Source: Alkaliphilus oremlandii OhILAs (lineage in GTDB: Bacteria > Bacillota > Clostridia > Peptostreptococcales > Natronincolaceae). From it: DNA of 64,000 nucleotides. How positions within the stretch are numbered: the stretch's first letter is position 1; each line of letters begins with the position of its first letter. The stretch lies in the NCBI RefSeq assembly GCF_000018325.1, contig NC_009922.1, positions 1,736,001-1,800,000 of the forward strand. The letters are read 5' to 3'. Under the pieces are notes generated by a model. The model had not been told where the DNA came from. It was given only the letters and a program-made list of their open reading frames with translations, and searched no databases. Positions 1 to 8,031 of this stretch are shown piece after piece. Both the position numbers and the translations under genes were made by a program.

Positions 1-66
1 TCTGTAGATACATACGTTTAAAAAAGAACCGATTAAAAGTCCATAAAGGAAAATAACTGTTTTCAT
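1..66 (-). CDS. pilD: Prepilin peptidase (type IV), N-terminal fragment at window edge
   Basis: The reverse strand encodes 22 residues that run off the left edge, beginning MKTVIFLYGLLIGSFLNV and followed by CIYR. The G-x-L-I-G-S-F-L-N-V-x-I-x-R pattern is the signature of the first membrane segment of family A24 prepilin peptidases, which cleave and N-methylate prepilins at the cytoplasmic membrane. An AAAGGAG ribosome binding site lies about 8 bases before the ATG. It follows the pilin gene by about 50 bases, so it closes the type IV pilus operon. Only the N-terminus is visible; the catalytic aspartates lie outside the window. Confidence 0.85.
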   Translation of the reverse strand, partial: MKTVIFLYGLLIGSFLNVCIYR

Positions 67-115
67 TGGATTGACTCCTTTGTATTAAATAAAACTTAAA
101 AGTTCATATATAGTT

Positions 116-511
116 TTAAGGTGTAACTGGTTTAACTTCTCCATTCTCTATTTTCATTTCACCAGGCTCTACTTTAATATCTCCATTTGTTATAGTTACT
201 GTAAACTCGGTATTCGGTGCATCCTCACCAGCTGCATCGAAACTTGCTTTGGGCATCTCTCCATCAAACCTCTTTGCAAATTCAGTCATATCAATCGAAG
301 TTGCACTTGGATTATCTGCTAAATACATCACTGCCACAGACTTAATAATTCGTACATTGGCATTATGTGCTGCTACGGCTGCAGTCTTTCTTGATGAACT
401 AAATTTCGGTATGGCAATGGTTGCTAAGATACCTAGAATTGCAATTACCACCACAAGCTCTACCAAGGTAAATCCTTTTCTTTTCTTTTTTTTCTTCATT
501 ACATCGAACAT
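116..511 (-). CDS. pilA: Type IV pilin (prepilin)
   Basis: A 131-residue prepilin. After a very basic leader (MFDVMKKKKKRKG) comes the class III signal KGFTLVELVVVIAILG, with cleavage predicted between G and F and the conserved Glu at mature position 5. The hydrophobic alpha-1 helix runs to about residue 40 and is followed by a short globular domain, so this is a small pilin and probably the major one. The start is chosen from AAAGGGG about 8 bases upstream; the second Met (residue 5) is an alternative. It is the first gene after a c-di-GMP riboswitch and terminator, so its expression should depend on c-di-GMP. The prepilin peptidase follows immediately. Confidence 0.92.
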   Translation of the reverse strand: MFDVMKKKKKRKGFTLVELVVVIAILGILATIAIPKFSSSRKTAAVAAHNANVRIIKSVAVMYLADNPSATSIDMTEFAKRFDGEMPKASFDAAGEDAPNTEFTVTITNGDIKVEPGEMKIENGEVKPVTP

Positions 512-641
512 ATTTGTTCCCCTTTCTTTTTGTGTTTTAGGTTATTAAAAAATAATAGCATTGAATCTGCTTATTATTGATTACGAAATTATGTAGCCAT
601 AAAATTTATAGACCCAATCTTTCAATTGAAACATTTATAAT

Positions 642-680
642 AAAAAAACTGCATAAATAATAAAGATATTATCTATGCAG
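642..680 (-). terminator. Riboswitch-coupled intrinsic terminator upstream of the pilin gene
   Basis: On the minus strand CTGCATA-GATAATA and TATTATTTATGCAG form a stem closed by a short loop, followed by seven T residues. Its 5' arm includes the GCTGCAT that can form the closing helix of the preceding c-di-GMP aptamer, so the two structures are mutually exclusive. This arrangement predicts read-through into the pilin gene when ligand is bound. Confidence 0.8.
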
Positions 681-746
681 CTGAACGATCGTAATTATCT
701 TTGAGATAACCGTAGACTCAAGCTTTGCGTCCCTAGGTTTGCCCAT
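672..746 (-). promoter_or_regulatory. Cyclic di-GMP-I (GEMM) riboswitch
   Basis: The minus strand directly after the pilC stop reads GGGCAAACC, then GGGACGCAAAGC, then a second hairpin ending TTACGAT-CGTTCAGCTGCA. GGCAAACC plus GACGCAAAGC are the invariant boxes of the GEMM-I aptamer, and the UACGAU...GCUGC part matches the 3' side of the second conserved hairpin. The first hairpin loop is unusually short compared with the common GAAA-capped form. The 3' end overlaps the 5' arm of the terminator at 642-680. It lies between pilC and the pilin gene, so it would control pilin and prepilin peptidase separately from the assembly motors. Confidence 0.87.
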
Positions 747-1949
747 TTATTGTATTGTATTGACCATGTCGAATAGAGGTAGCACCATGGCAATAACGAT
801 GAATCCAATGAGGAGCGCCATGACAACGATCAAGATTGGCTCCATCAAGGTAGTCATTCTCTGTAGTGCCGTTTCTACTTCTTCATCATAAAAGTCTGCT
901 GTCTTATTTAAGATATCGTCCAAAGTTCCAGATTCCTCCCCTATTTTTATCATAGAATCCACCATTGGAGGAAATACCTTCATATCATGAATGGCTTTTG
1001 ATAATGGAATTCCTTTCCGTACATTTTCAGAAGCTACAGTCAATTTGTCCAACACTACGGTATTGCCTACGACTCTGCTTACCACATCCATGGCTTGAAG
1101 AAGAGGAATACCACTATCCATTAAAGTGGATAAAGTTCGAGTAAACCTTGAAGTAATGATTTTGATATTCGTATTTTTCACTATAGGCACTGTAATCTTT
1201 AGGGTATCAAAAAAACGCCTACCTTCAGCGGACTTCATAAACATCATCGAGCCCACAGTAATTATTATACTAAAAAAAATAAATATATACCAGTATTTTG
1301 TCATCCAATTGCTTATATTTAACAATAATAATGTAAGCTGTGGTAAAGCCTGTCCACTGGCCTCGAACATACCCACAAAAGTTGGCATAACACCTACCAA
1401 CATAAATATAACGACGGCGACTGTAACAACGGATAGTACAGCAGGATACATAAATGCAGATTTTATTTTATTTTCCAGTTTATTTTCCTTTTCAAAGTGT
1501 ATGGCCATTCGCTCCATTATGGTGTCTAAATTACCGCTGACCTCTCCCGCTTCCACCATATTGATAAGAAGAGGCGGAAAGACCTTGGTGTGTTTCTTCA
1601 TACTCTCTGATAAGGCAAACCCCTTTTGAACGTTTTCACCCAAGGTTTCCAAGGCTTTTATAAGGCTTTTATTTTCCGTTTGTTTCTCTAGTATCTCCAT
1701 ACATTTTACGATACCAATGCCTGCATTGAGCATCGTATAGAACTGCCTACAGAACACGGCGAGATCTTTTTTCCCTACCTTTGCCGAAAATATATGGACC
1801 TCTGTCACAGTGCCAGAATCCTTCTCTATGGAAATGGGTAAGTAATTGTTTCCTTTCAGCATTGCAAGTACATCGGCTTCGTCGTTCCCTTCAAAAAACC
1901 CCTCGATGCTTTCGCCTCGTTGAGAAATGGCTTTATATTTGTAAATCAT
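747..1949 (-). CDS. pilC: Type IV pilus inner-membrane platform protein PilC
   Basis: A 400-residue protein of the GspF/PilC family. Two homologous cytoplasmic domains (about residues 70-190 and 270-390) are separated and followed by three hydrophobic segments near 165-190, 215-235 and 370-392. The conserved L.AG.P..L motif appears as SGIPLLQAMDVV in the second domain, with FPP.....GE.SG in both (FPPLLINMVEAGEVSG; FPPMVDSMIKIGEESG). It anchors the PilB and PilT motors to the membrane. It follows pilT by 11 bases. The c-di-GMP riboswitch starts immediately after its stop codon. Confidence 0.93.
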   Translation of the reverse strand: MIYKYKAISQRGESIEGFFEGNDEADVLAMLKGNNYLPISIEKDSGTVTEVHIFSAKVGKKDLAVFCRQFYTMLNAGIGIVKCMEILEKQTENKSLIKALETLGENVQKGFALSESMKKHTKVFPPLLINMVEAGEVSGNLDTIMERMAIHFEKENKLENKIKSAFMYPAVLSVVTVAVVIFMLVGVMPTFVGMFEASGQALPQLTLLLLNISNWMTKYWYIFIFFSIIITVGSMMFMKSAEGRRFFDTLKITVPIVKNTNIKIITSRFTRTLSTLMDSGIPLLQAMDVVSRVVGNTVVLDKLTVASENVRKGIPLSKAIHDMKVFPPMVDSMIKIGEESGTLDDILNKTADFYDEEVETALQRMTTLMEPILIVVMALLIGFIVIAMVLPLFDMVNTIQ

Positions 1950-1960
1950 AGATTCACATC

Positions 1961-3013
1961 CTAAATAATATACTTTCTAATATTTTCTTGGTTGATAGCC
2001 TGCATTAATGCAGTGTCTTTCGTTATAATTCCTTTCTTATAAAGCTCCAATAGAGATGCGTCCATTGTCTGCATTTGAAATTTTGCTCCAGTTTGTATCG
2101 CTGTATCAATCTGGTGGTTCTTATCCTCTCTTATGAGGTTCCTGATGGCTGGTGTGGCTACCATCACTTCAAAAGCCGCTACCCTTCCAGATGAATCTAC
2201 CTTTGGAAGTAACTGCTGAGATATGATGGCTTGAATTGCAGATGAAAATTGTATTCGAACCTGCTGCTGCTGATGTGGCGGAAACACATCAATGATCCGA
2301 TCCACTGTTTTTGCAGCGCCATTGGTGTGTAAAGTAGATAGTACAAGATGACCTGTTTCTGCGGCGGTCAGTGCTATGGATATGGTTTCTAAGTCTCTCA
2401 TCTCTCCTACTAAAATAACATCTGGATCCTGTCTTAACGCTGCCCTAAGCCCTGTAGCAAAAGACCTTGAGTCTGTTCCGATCTCCCTTTGATTTACGAT
2501 ACTTTTATGATGTTTATGTAAATACTCTATGGGATCTTCTAAAGTTAATATATGACATTCTCTTTCGTGATTGATTTGATTGATCATAGAGGCTAAAGTT
2601 GTAGATTTTCCACTGCCAGTAGGGCCCGTAACTAGAATCAGTCCTCTCGGCAGCCTTGCAAGCTCTTTTGCGACAGCAGGAAGTCCAATTGCCTCTGCAC
2701 TGGGTATTTCTAATGGAATTATTCTCAGTGCCATGCCATAGGATCCTCTTTGTTTATAAGCATTCACCCTATATCGTCCTGCTCCCGGACTTGAAAAAGA
2801 GGTGTCAATTTCTCCATTTTGTTCCAAAACCTCTACCTGCTTTTCACTTAAAGTAGCGTACACCAAATTCTTAGTGTCATTTGGACTTAATTTGCTTTCT
2901 CCAAGGTTTTCAAGTTTCCCATTGATCCTTACAACTGGAGGTAATCCCACTGTGATATGAATATCTGATGCTTTGATTATGGTGGCTTTATTTACCAATT
3001 CAATTATATTCAT
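1961..3013 (-). CDS. pilT: Pilus retraction ATPase PilT
   Basis: A 350-residue hexameric AAA-type secretion ATPase that powers pilus retraction. It has Walker A GPTGSGKST (about residue 130), an Asp box with LEDPIE, Walker B ILVGEMRD (about 200), and the His box HLVLSTLHT. Its length and its lack of the extra N-terminal domain and zinc motif distinguish it from PilB. It lies 10 bases after pilB and 11 bases before pilC, clearly in one operon. The presence of PilT suggests the pili retract and may support twitching motility or DNA uptake; that role is inference. Confidence 0.93.
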   Translation of the reverse strand: MNIIELVNKATIIKASDIHITVGLPPVVRINGKLENLGESKLSPNDTKNLVYATLSEKQVEVLEQNGEIDTSFSSPGAGRYRVNAYKQRGSYGMALRIIPLEIPSAEAIGLPAVAKELARLPRGLILVTGPTGSGKSTTLASMINQINHERECHILTLEDPIEYLHKHHKSIVNQREIGTDSRSFATGLRAALRQDPDVILVGEMRDLETISIALTAAETGHLVLSTLHTNGAAKTVDRIIDVFPPHQQQQVRIQFSSAIQAIISQQLLPKVDSSGRVAAFEVMVATPAIRNLIREDKNHQIDTAIQTGAKFQMQTMDASLLELYKKGIITKDTALMQAINQENIRKYII

Positions 3014-3023
3014 TCTATTTCTC

Positions 3024-4706
3024 CTATTCTAATGTGAATCCCACTCTCACGACTTCTTCATAAGAAGTTTCACCATTGATGGCTAATCTCGAAGCTGATT
3101 CTAATAAGGAGTGCATCCCTTCTGTCACAGCCTGTTTCCTAATTTCATCTATACTAGCTCTTCTATCTATTAATTGTCTTATATTTTTGCTGATTGGCAT
3201 TATTTCGTGCACTGCTTTTCTACCTTTATACCCATTATTACAGAAATTACAACCAACTGCTTTACTTAATTGCAATTTTTCATGCTCTGGTACGCCTAAA
3301 ATTTTCTTTTCCAAAGATTGTCCTTCATATATTTGCTTGCACTTGGGGCAGAGAAGTTTGACTAACCTTTGTGATATGACACCAATCAATGCTGATGATA
3401 CCAGATAAGAATTTATGCCCATATCAATTAGTCGAGATACGGTGGATGGGCTATCGTTGGTATGCAATGTGGATAGAACTAGATGCCCTGTAATTGCTGC
3501 TCGGATGGATATTTCAGCAGTTTCACTATCTCTTATTTCTCCAACCATGACGATGTCTGGATCCTGTCTGAGGACAGATCTCAATCCTGAGGCAAATGTT
3601 AATCCAGCCTTTATATTCACCTGCATCTGATTAATGCCCTTCAATTTATATTCCACTGGATCCTCTATGGTAACCACATTTTTTTCAATTTGATTTAGTT
3701 CTTGAAGTATCGTATATAAAGTGGTAGTTTTTCCACTACCAGTTGGTCCTGTAACCAGTACCATACCGTATGGCTGGGCCAATATCTGATTGAATAGATT
3801 TAAGTCCTTTTGACTAAAACCTAAAGCATCTTTTGTGAATTTAAAGTTGGATCTATCCAGTAGCCTAATTACAATTTTTTCTCCATAAACTGTGGGCAGG
3901 GTAGAGATTCTCATATCGATATCTCTTCCATTGATTTTAGTCTCTACTCTTCCATCCTGCGGAATTCGTTTTTCTGCAATGTTCATTTTTCCTATGATTT
4001 TAATTCTCGTAACGATACCCGACATACTATTTTTAGCCAAGGTCATAATTTCTCTTAAATCTCCATCAATACGAAACCGCACTCGAATATCCTCAGCATA
4101 GGGTTCTATATGTATATCCGATGCCCTTTCCTTAACGGCTTGCTCAATAATAGAGTTTAAAAGTTTTACGATGGGTGCAGTAGTAACTTCTAGCAACTCA
4201 CTTTCTTCTATGTCGTCCGTATTAATGGGCAGAAAGTTTTCTTCAAATTCTTCTAAAGCCTTTTTAGTAGTCTCGCTACTATAAAATTTATCGATTGCCT
4301 TGATCAATTTCTCTTTCGTTGAGATGACTGGCTGAATATCAGATTTAACAAAGAGCTTGACATCATCTAGAGCAAAAATATTCAAAGGGTCCGTCATTGC
4401 TACGATTAATATTGTATCTTTTTTGTCTATCGCAATGAGTTCATATCTTCGGACGATGTTTTCCGGTATCAGTGTTGCTACAGTGGGATTTACTTCATAC
4501 TTGTCTAAATCCACATGAGGTATTCCAAGTTGAAATTCCAAGACCTCAATAATATCGTCTTCTGTAGTGTATTTTTCAGATACAACAATCTCACCTAATT
4601 TTTTACCTGTTTTCTTTTGGATATCCAGAGCATTATCCAGTTGGCTTTGAGTTAACTTCCCTGCATATAGTAAGAGCTCTCCCAATTTCAGTTTCTTATC
4701 TGCCAT
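3024..4706 (-). CDS. pilB: Pilus extension ATPase PilB with MshEN-type N-terminus
   Basis: A 560-residue assembly ATPase. Residues about 5-55 carry a tandem KLGELLLYAGKL...L...LDIQ and KLGEIV...L.FQ pattern resembling the MshEN c-di-GMP-binding motif, although the second copy has lost its glycine. The ATPase core has Walker A GPTGSGKTT (about 317), Walker B IVMVGEIRD and the His box HLVLSTLHT. A C-terminal zinc site (CPKCKQ...CNFCNNGYKGR) is typical of PilB/GspE. It is the first gene of the pilus operon. The start ATG follows GGGTGATGG. Confidence 0.93.
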   Translation of the reverse strand: MADKKLKLGELLLYAGKLTQSQLDNALDIQKKTGKKLGEIVVSEKYTTEDDIIEVLEFQLGIPHVDLDKYEVNPTVATLIPENIVRRYELIAIDKKDTILIVAMTDPLNIFALDDVKLFVKSDIQPVISTKEKLIKAIDKFYSSETTKKALEEFEENFLPINTDDIEESELLEVTTAPIVKLLNSIIEQAVKERASDIHIEPYAEDIRVRFRIDGDLREIMTLAKNSMSGIVTRIKIIGKMNIAEKRIPQDGRVETKINGRDIDMRISTLPTVYGEKIVIRLLDRSNFKFTKDALGFSQKDLNLFNQILAQPYGMVLVTGPTGSGKTTTLYTILQELNQIEKNVVTIEDPVEYKLKGINQMQVNIKAGLTFASGLRSVLRQDPDIVMVGEIRDSETAEISIRAAITGHLVLSTLHTNDSPSTVSRLIDMGINSYLVSSALIGVISQRLVKLLCPKCKQIYEGQSLEKKILGVPEHEKLQLSKAVGCNFCNNGYKGRKAVHEIMPISKNIRQLIDRRASIDEIRKQAVTEGMHSLLESASRLAINGETSYEEVVRVGFTLE

Positions 4707-4827
4707 CCCATCACCCTCAATTTATTAATCTATAGATTATTCTCTCTTTTTTAGAATATTCCTTTTAGTCTTTGAAAAAGTATGCTGTAAAATATTTCTT
4801 TATTACAACCTGTATTTGAGATTGAAA

Positions 4828-5325
4828 CTAAAGGCTCTGTAATACCTTCTTCAATACATGTTTCTCAACTTTTCTTACAAAAGTGGTCCACCAAAATTCC
4901 TTGCCAGGTAAAGGTATTACTAAAATAGTAAATAGTTTCATACGGTTTCCACCCAATATATCGGTAAAAAGTTGATCACCGATTACAGCAGTGTTCTCCC
5001 TTGTTGTGTTCATTATTTTCATAGCTTTTTTAAAAGCGCCTCTCCTTGGCTTCGATGCTCTATGAATAGCATTCAATTTTAATTCTTCATTAAATGTTAC
5101 GACCCTATCTTCTGTATTATTGGAAACCAAACATACTTGAAACCCGTGTCTTTGAAGATTCAATAACCAAGCTTTAGTGTCTTCACTAGCATGTCTAATA
5201 TCCCAAGATACTAGAGTATTATCGATATCAATGATTAATCCTTTTATGTTTTTATTTTTTAGTTCATTTAAGTCTAATTTAAATATGGACTCCACATATA
5301 AACTTGGAGTTAACAAACTAATCAT
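4828..5325 (-). CDS. yqeG: YqeG-family HAD IIIA phosphatase
   Basis: A 165-residue protein with the HAD nucleophile motif DIDNTLVSWD near residue 32, a Ser/Asn motif 2 (LVSNNT) near 80, a motif 3 lysine (KKAMKIM), and GDQLFTDILGGN near 115, which supplies the acidic metal ligands. This matches the YqeG/PGP-family phosphatases of Firmicutes, whose relatives dephosphorylate phosphatidylglycerophosphate; the substrate here is not shown by sequence. It lies just upstream of the pilus operon on the same strand, separated by about 120 AT-rich bases. Confidence 0.85.
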   Translation of the reverse strand: MISLLTPSLYVESIFKLDLNELKNKNIKGLIIDIDNTLVSWDIRHASEDTKAWLLNLQRHGFQVCLVSNNTEDRVVTFNEELKLNAIHRASKPRRGAFKKAMKIMNTTRENTAVIGDQLFTDILGGNRMKLFTILVIPLPGKEFWWTTFVRKVEKHVLKKVLQSL

Positions 5326-5510
5326 ATATCCACCTCATCATAATCATATATTTTCTATAAATCAATGTAATCTTACCCTAATTATACCTTATATTATTGC
5401 TATTTGCTCTAAAAATAATATAGATAACATAAAATTTCTAACCTAAACTCATAAGCTTTATATCCTATCAATTGAACATTGTATTGTAAATTTAAAATGC
5501 TCCAAATAAA

Positions 5511-5551
5511 AAAAGAACTCAATTAGCCGGAAACTCTAATGAAGTTCTTTT
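5511..5551 (-). terminator. Intrinsic terminator after the zinc-ribbon gene
   Basis: AAAGAACTTCATTAG and CTAATTGAGTTCTTT form a long imperfect stem followed by a T run on the minus strand. It lies 12 bases downstream of the stop at 5563. Confidence 0.75.
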
Positions 5552-5562
5552 ATTATAGTTCT

Positions 5563-5994
5563 TTATTTCTTTCTTAGGTAATGATTTAAATGCATTTTCC
5601 CCGAATCCTTTACAGGAGTAATTTTATTCGATAGCTCATCTGTAGCTTTCTGCATCCCTCTCCTCATCTCTGCCTCACAACTAGGACAGTATTTATGATG
5701 AGCAGATAATAATAGGCATCCACAACGAGCACATTGAATATTTAGATATCCATTTGGAATTTCAACCAACCGTCCATCCTTTACAAAATTATTGATTACA
5801 TGAACTGGAATTTCTAATCTTTGTTCCATTTCATAAGCAGTTGCACCAGGATATTTTCTTAAATACTCTCGAATTTTATCAAATACATCTTCTATAACTT
5901 TATAGCATCTTGAACAATAGTCCTGAAGTGAATTCTCATGAATAGGTGTTTTACAGCGCCTACAAGTTTTCAATCCCCTTTTTATCTTCTCCAT
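5563..5994 (-). CDS. Zinc-ribbon protein, YvyF/TIGR03826-like
   Basis: A 143-residue cytoplasmic protein. It has an N-terminal CRRC...CSRC zinc knuckle (about 12-33), a central helical, winged-helix-like part (YPGATAYEMEQRLEIP), a second CARCG...CPSC knuckle (about 88-108), and a basic tail. This order resembles the flagellar-operon protein family that includes B. subtilis YvyF, but no flagellar gene is nearby. It is monocistronic with its own terminator. The function is unknown and a regulatory or nucleic-acid-binding role is only suggested by the fold. The similarity is from memory of the family and was not tested. Confidence 0.6.
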   Translation of the reverse strand: MEKIKRGLKTCRRCKTPIHENSLQDYCSRCYKVIEDVFDKIREYLRKYPGATAYEMEQRLEIPVHVINNFVKDGRLVEIPNGYLNIQCARCGCLLLSAHHKYCPSCEAEMRRGMQKATDELSNKITPVKDSGKMHLNHYLRKK

Positions 5995-6337
5995 ATACCC
6001 TTCACCCCTTCAATAATCAATCTGTTGTTAATATTAAATATCTCTCTATCGAAAATACATAAATAACCTTATATAAAATTCTTTATATTGATTAAAATAT
6101 AGCCTATGACATAAATATCTTCAGTCTTTTAATTTCAACAAAGTATGGAAGAAACGCATTGTAAGTTATAAGTCTCTACATTAACTATATCATTATAGGA
6201 GACACATTAAAATAGTATGAAATTCCCATTCATAAAATATGGTATAAGATCTAAAAAAGGAGCTATCTCAAAATAGAACATTATTCTAGGATGAGATGCT
6301 CTTTTATATTAACATTTTATTCATTCAGTTTATATCA
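5995..6337. other. Intergenic region, mostly featureless
   Basis: AT-rich stretch with no supported gene. The only clear structure is the terminator near 6253-6302, which serves the small gene to its right. Confidence 0.6.
6253..6302 (-). terminator. Terminator after the 58-residue gene
   Basis: GAGCATCTCA and TGAGATAGCTC pair on the minus strand and are followed by CTTTTTT. It lies 36 bases downstream of the stop at 6338. Confidence 0.65.
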
Positions 6338-6514
6338 TTAATTGTCTTTATTCAGAAGGTTCCATATGAAATTTCTAATTGTTACCATGGCTTTTTTATA
6401 TCCCTTACTCCATATTCTTGCTTCATAGCTACTATTATTTAATTCTTTTCTAGATTCGTCCTCAATAAAATTTAAAAGTGTTTTAATTGTATCGTATAAT
6501 TTATTTTCAGACAT
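6338..6514 (-). CDS. Small uncharacterised protein (58 residues)
   Basis: Short reading frame starting MSENKLYDTIKTLLNFIED and ending IRNFIWNLLNKDN. A strong GAGGAGG site lies about 7 bases before the ATG and a terminator follows, which together support it as a real gene. It is predicted to be helical, soluble and basic at the C-terminus, with conserved-looking Trp residues. I do not recognise a family. Confidence 0.6.
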   Translation of the reverse strand: MSENKLYDTIKTLLNFIEDESRKELNNSSYEARIWSKGYKKAMVTIRNFIWNLLNKDN

Positions 6515-6966
6515 TGTTACCCCTCCTCATGCCATTTATATGCATGGTGATCGCGTATCGAAACAGGTTTTAAGAAATTCTTAATTAAGTATTATTCCGA
6601 ATCTTCATCGAATAGTCAATACAGCAATACCATTATCCTCTACATATAGTATATATTCATAAAATTTTTACAGAACGACATGATGGATGATGAGAAATAA
6701 TTGGCTTAATTTATTGAAATTCAAGGAACGAAAATCAGTCTTCAGTATCTAAATTTTACTCAAACAAGGTTAGAAAATAAAATTTTTCTGTAAAATAAAC
6801 TACATTTAAAGTTGAATGTGGCTACGATATAAAAATTGGTGCCTTAGCTGATAGATTTAAATAAAATATAGATATATGTATACGTAGAAAAACTTCTCTT
6901 CATCATAATTAGAATACTATGTATTCCAATTATGAGCAAAGAGAAGTCTATTATTGAAATAAAAAA
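6515..6966. other. Intergenic region downstream of sigK 3' part
   Basis: About 450 very AT-rich bases. No gene is visible. A near-perfect inverted repeat at 6892-6947 is a probable terminator for sigK; the remainder holds no structure I can support. Confidence 0.6.
6892..6947. terminator. Long inverted repeat, probable sigK terminator
   Basis: ACTTCTCTT, CATAATT and GAATAC are mirrored by GTATTC, AATTATG and AAGAGAAGT, giving an almost uninterrupted hairpin 20 bases after the sigK stop codon. The T run is weak, so termination is likely but not certain. Confidence 0.65.
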
Positions 6967-7250
6967 TCAATTCGTTCCATTCAATGCTTTATTCAGCTTT
7001 CTGATAGCTCTTTTTTCAATCCTAGAAACGTATGATCTTGAAATACCTAGCATTTGAGCAATTTCACGCTGCGTTTTGGAGCCGCCGTTACATATACCAT
7101 ATCTAAGCTCTATGACAATTCTTTCTCTCGTTTTCAAAACACTAGCCATTTTTGAATAGAGCTTTTTAATCTGCATTTTTAATTCTACTTCCTCTAAGAC
7201 TTCATCTGCTTCAGTACCTAATATATCTATCAAGGAAATTTCATTGCCCT
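6967..7250 (-). CDS. sigK: SigK 3' part (SpoIIIC-like; sigma regions 3/4), separated from the 5' part by the skin element
   Basis: This segment encodes the C-terminal half of the late mother-cell sigma factor SigK. Read through the 11-bp core it gives GNEISLIDILGTEADEVLEE, then the region 4 helix-turn-helix TQREIAQMLGISRSYVSRIE and a tail ending ALNGTN. An internal ATG at 7233 exists but has no good ribosome site, so on its own this half is probably not translated. Joined in frame at the core to the 5' part (16914-17342) it yields 233 residues, close to the size of known SigK proteins. After excision it should direct late coat and lysis genes in the mother cell. Confidence 0.93.
7240..7250. 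repeat. Skin attachment core, left copy
   Basis: TTCATTGCCCT on the plus strand (AGGGCAATGAA in the sigK reading direction) is repeated exactly at 16914-16924, and the sequences diverge on both sides. It encodes the Gly-Asn-Glu codons where SigK continuity is lost, the same place at which the B. subtilis skin interrupts sigK. It is the expected crossover region for the serine recombinase. Confidence 0.9.
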
Positions 7251-7285
7251 GTTCATGTTATCTATAGTTTATAAAATAAAAACAT

Positions 7286-7414
7286 CTAAAGTTTTTTTAT
7301 ATCGCCTTCTTTTATTTCTTCAAGTGTAACCCGTTTTTTCTTCTCTCTATGCCAATTAGCATCAATCAACTCTACTACAACCTCTAAAATAAATTCTAAA
7401 ATATCATCCCACAT
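7286..7414 (-). CDS. Small acidic skin-borne protein (42 residues)
   Basis: Starts MWDDILEFILEVVVELIDAN and ends VTLEEIKEGDIKKL. A GGAGG site sits 6 bases before the ATG, which supports translation. The N-terminal half is an acidic amphipathic helix and the rest is charged. It lies just inside the left skin boundary, directed toward the sigK 3' part. I do not recognise it. Its size and position make it one of several candidates for the excision directionality factor, but nothing in the sequence proves that. Confidence 0.55.
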   Translation of the reverse strand: MWDDILEFILEVVVELIDANWHREKKKRVTLEEIKEGDIKKL

Positions 7415-7554
7415 AATATCCTCCAAATTTCATAATTGGACTTTTATCTATATTCTTTAGAATAAGCAAAATTCCTTCTTCAATGAAAAATAGTAGAGCC
7501 TAGACCTATCCTAAGATTTAATTATATTGCAGTTTCTCTGTTTTCGAGTCTATA

Positions 7555-7610
7555 ACAACTTTTTATCCACCCATACTGTATACAGATACAATAATTGCAT
7601 TAATTTGATA
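7555..7610 (-). pseudogene. Decayed partial copy of the 40-residue gene at 8495-8617
   Basis: The plus-strand text tatccacccatact....tac.gata.aat.attgcattaatt occurs here and again at 8540-8585. In the minus reading direction it encodes INAII.SV.SMGG, but here a stop follows directly, no start codon is present, and the reading frame is not maintained upstream. Confidence 0.5.
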
Positions 7611-7687
7611 CTCTTCTAACGAATAAACATCCCAATAAAAACATTTTTAAAAATTCTAGACACAAGTAACAGCAATCTGTGCTTATA

Positions 7688-7714
7688 AAAAGAGCCTCTT
7701 ATAAAGGCTCTTTG
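7688..7714 (-). terminator. Terminator after the CotF-like gene
   Basis: AAAGAGCC and GGCTCTTT pair on the minus strand, followed by TTA, 8 bases after the stop at 7722. Confidence 0.7.
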
Positions 7715-7721
7715 CTGTATA

Positions 7722-8030
7722 TTATTCAGTTACACGACTATCTAATATTTCCTTAGATTGATTAAAAGTTTGAAGCAATTGGTTTTCTGGCTGTTCATAT
7801 GGATTTACCCATCCTTTATTTGCAGCCAATTGAGATAATCCAGTATGTTCACCAAGCGTTTGTGTTAAGTTTGCACTAAACAATTGCTTTAGTTCTGGAG
7901 TTGCTGTGGTCAACATTGCATTTAGATATGCATTTGATGCTGCAGTTTTTGCAGCTAAGGCATTATTTGTAATAGTTTGATCAGATAAATTTGTTGCTTT
8001 CTGACCCAACATTTCTTTTATAGGTTTCAT
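7722..8030 (-). CDS. CotF-family spore coat-like protein
   Basis: A 102-residue protein matching the CotF pattern: DQTITNNALAAKTA near residue 17, LTTATPELKQLF near 40, then a helical part and GWVNPYEQPENQLL near 75. In the CotF family, TATPE and the aromatic KGW.NPY motif are typical. CotF proteins are spore coat components made in the mother cell. The stop of the 72-residue partner at 8032 lies one base from its ATG, so the two are translationally coupled. Its location inside the skin element is unusual: the gene would end up on the excised circle in the very cell that makes the coat. Confidence 0.72.
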   Translation of the reverse strand: MKPIKEMLGQKATNLSDQTITNNALAAKTAASNAYLNAMLTTATPELKQLFSANLTQTLGEHTGLSQLAANKGWVNPYEQPENQLLQTFNQSKEILDSRVTE

Positions 8031-8031
8031 T

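Noticed and set aside
249..548. Plus-strand frame over the pilin gene
   Set aside because: Exact antisense of a clear prepilin gene.
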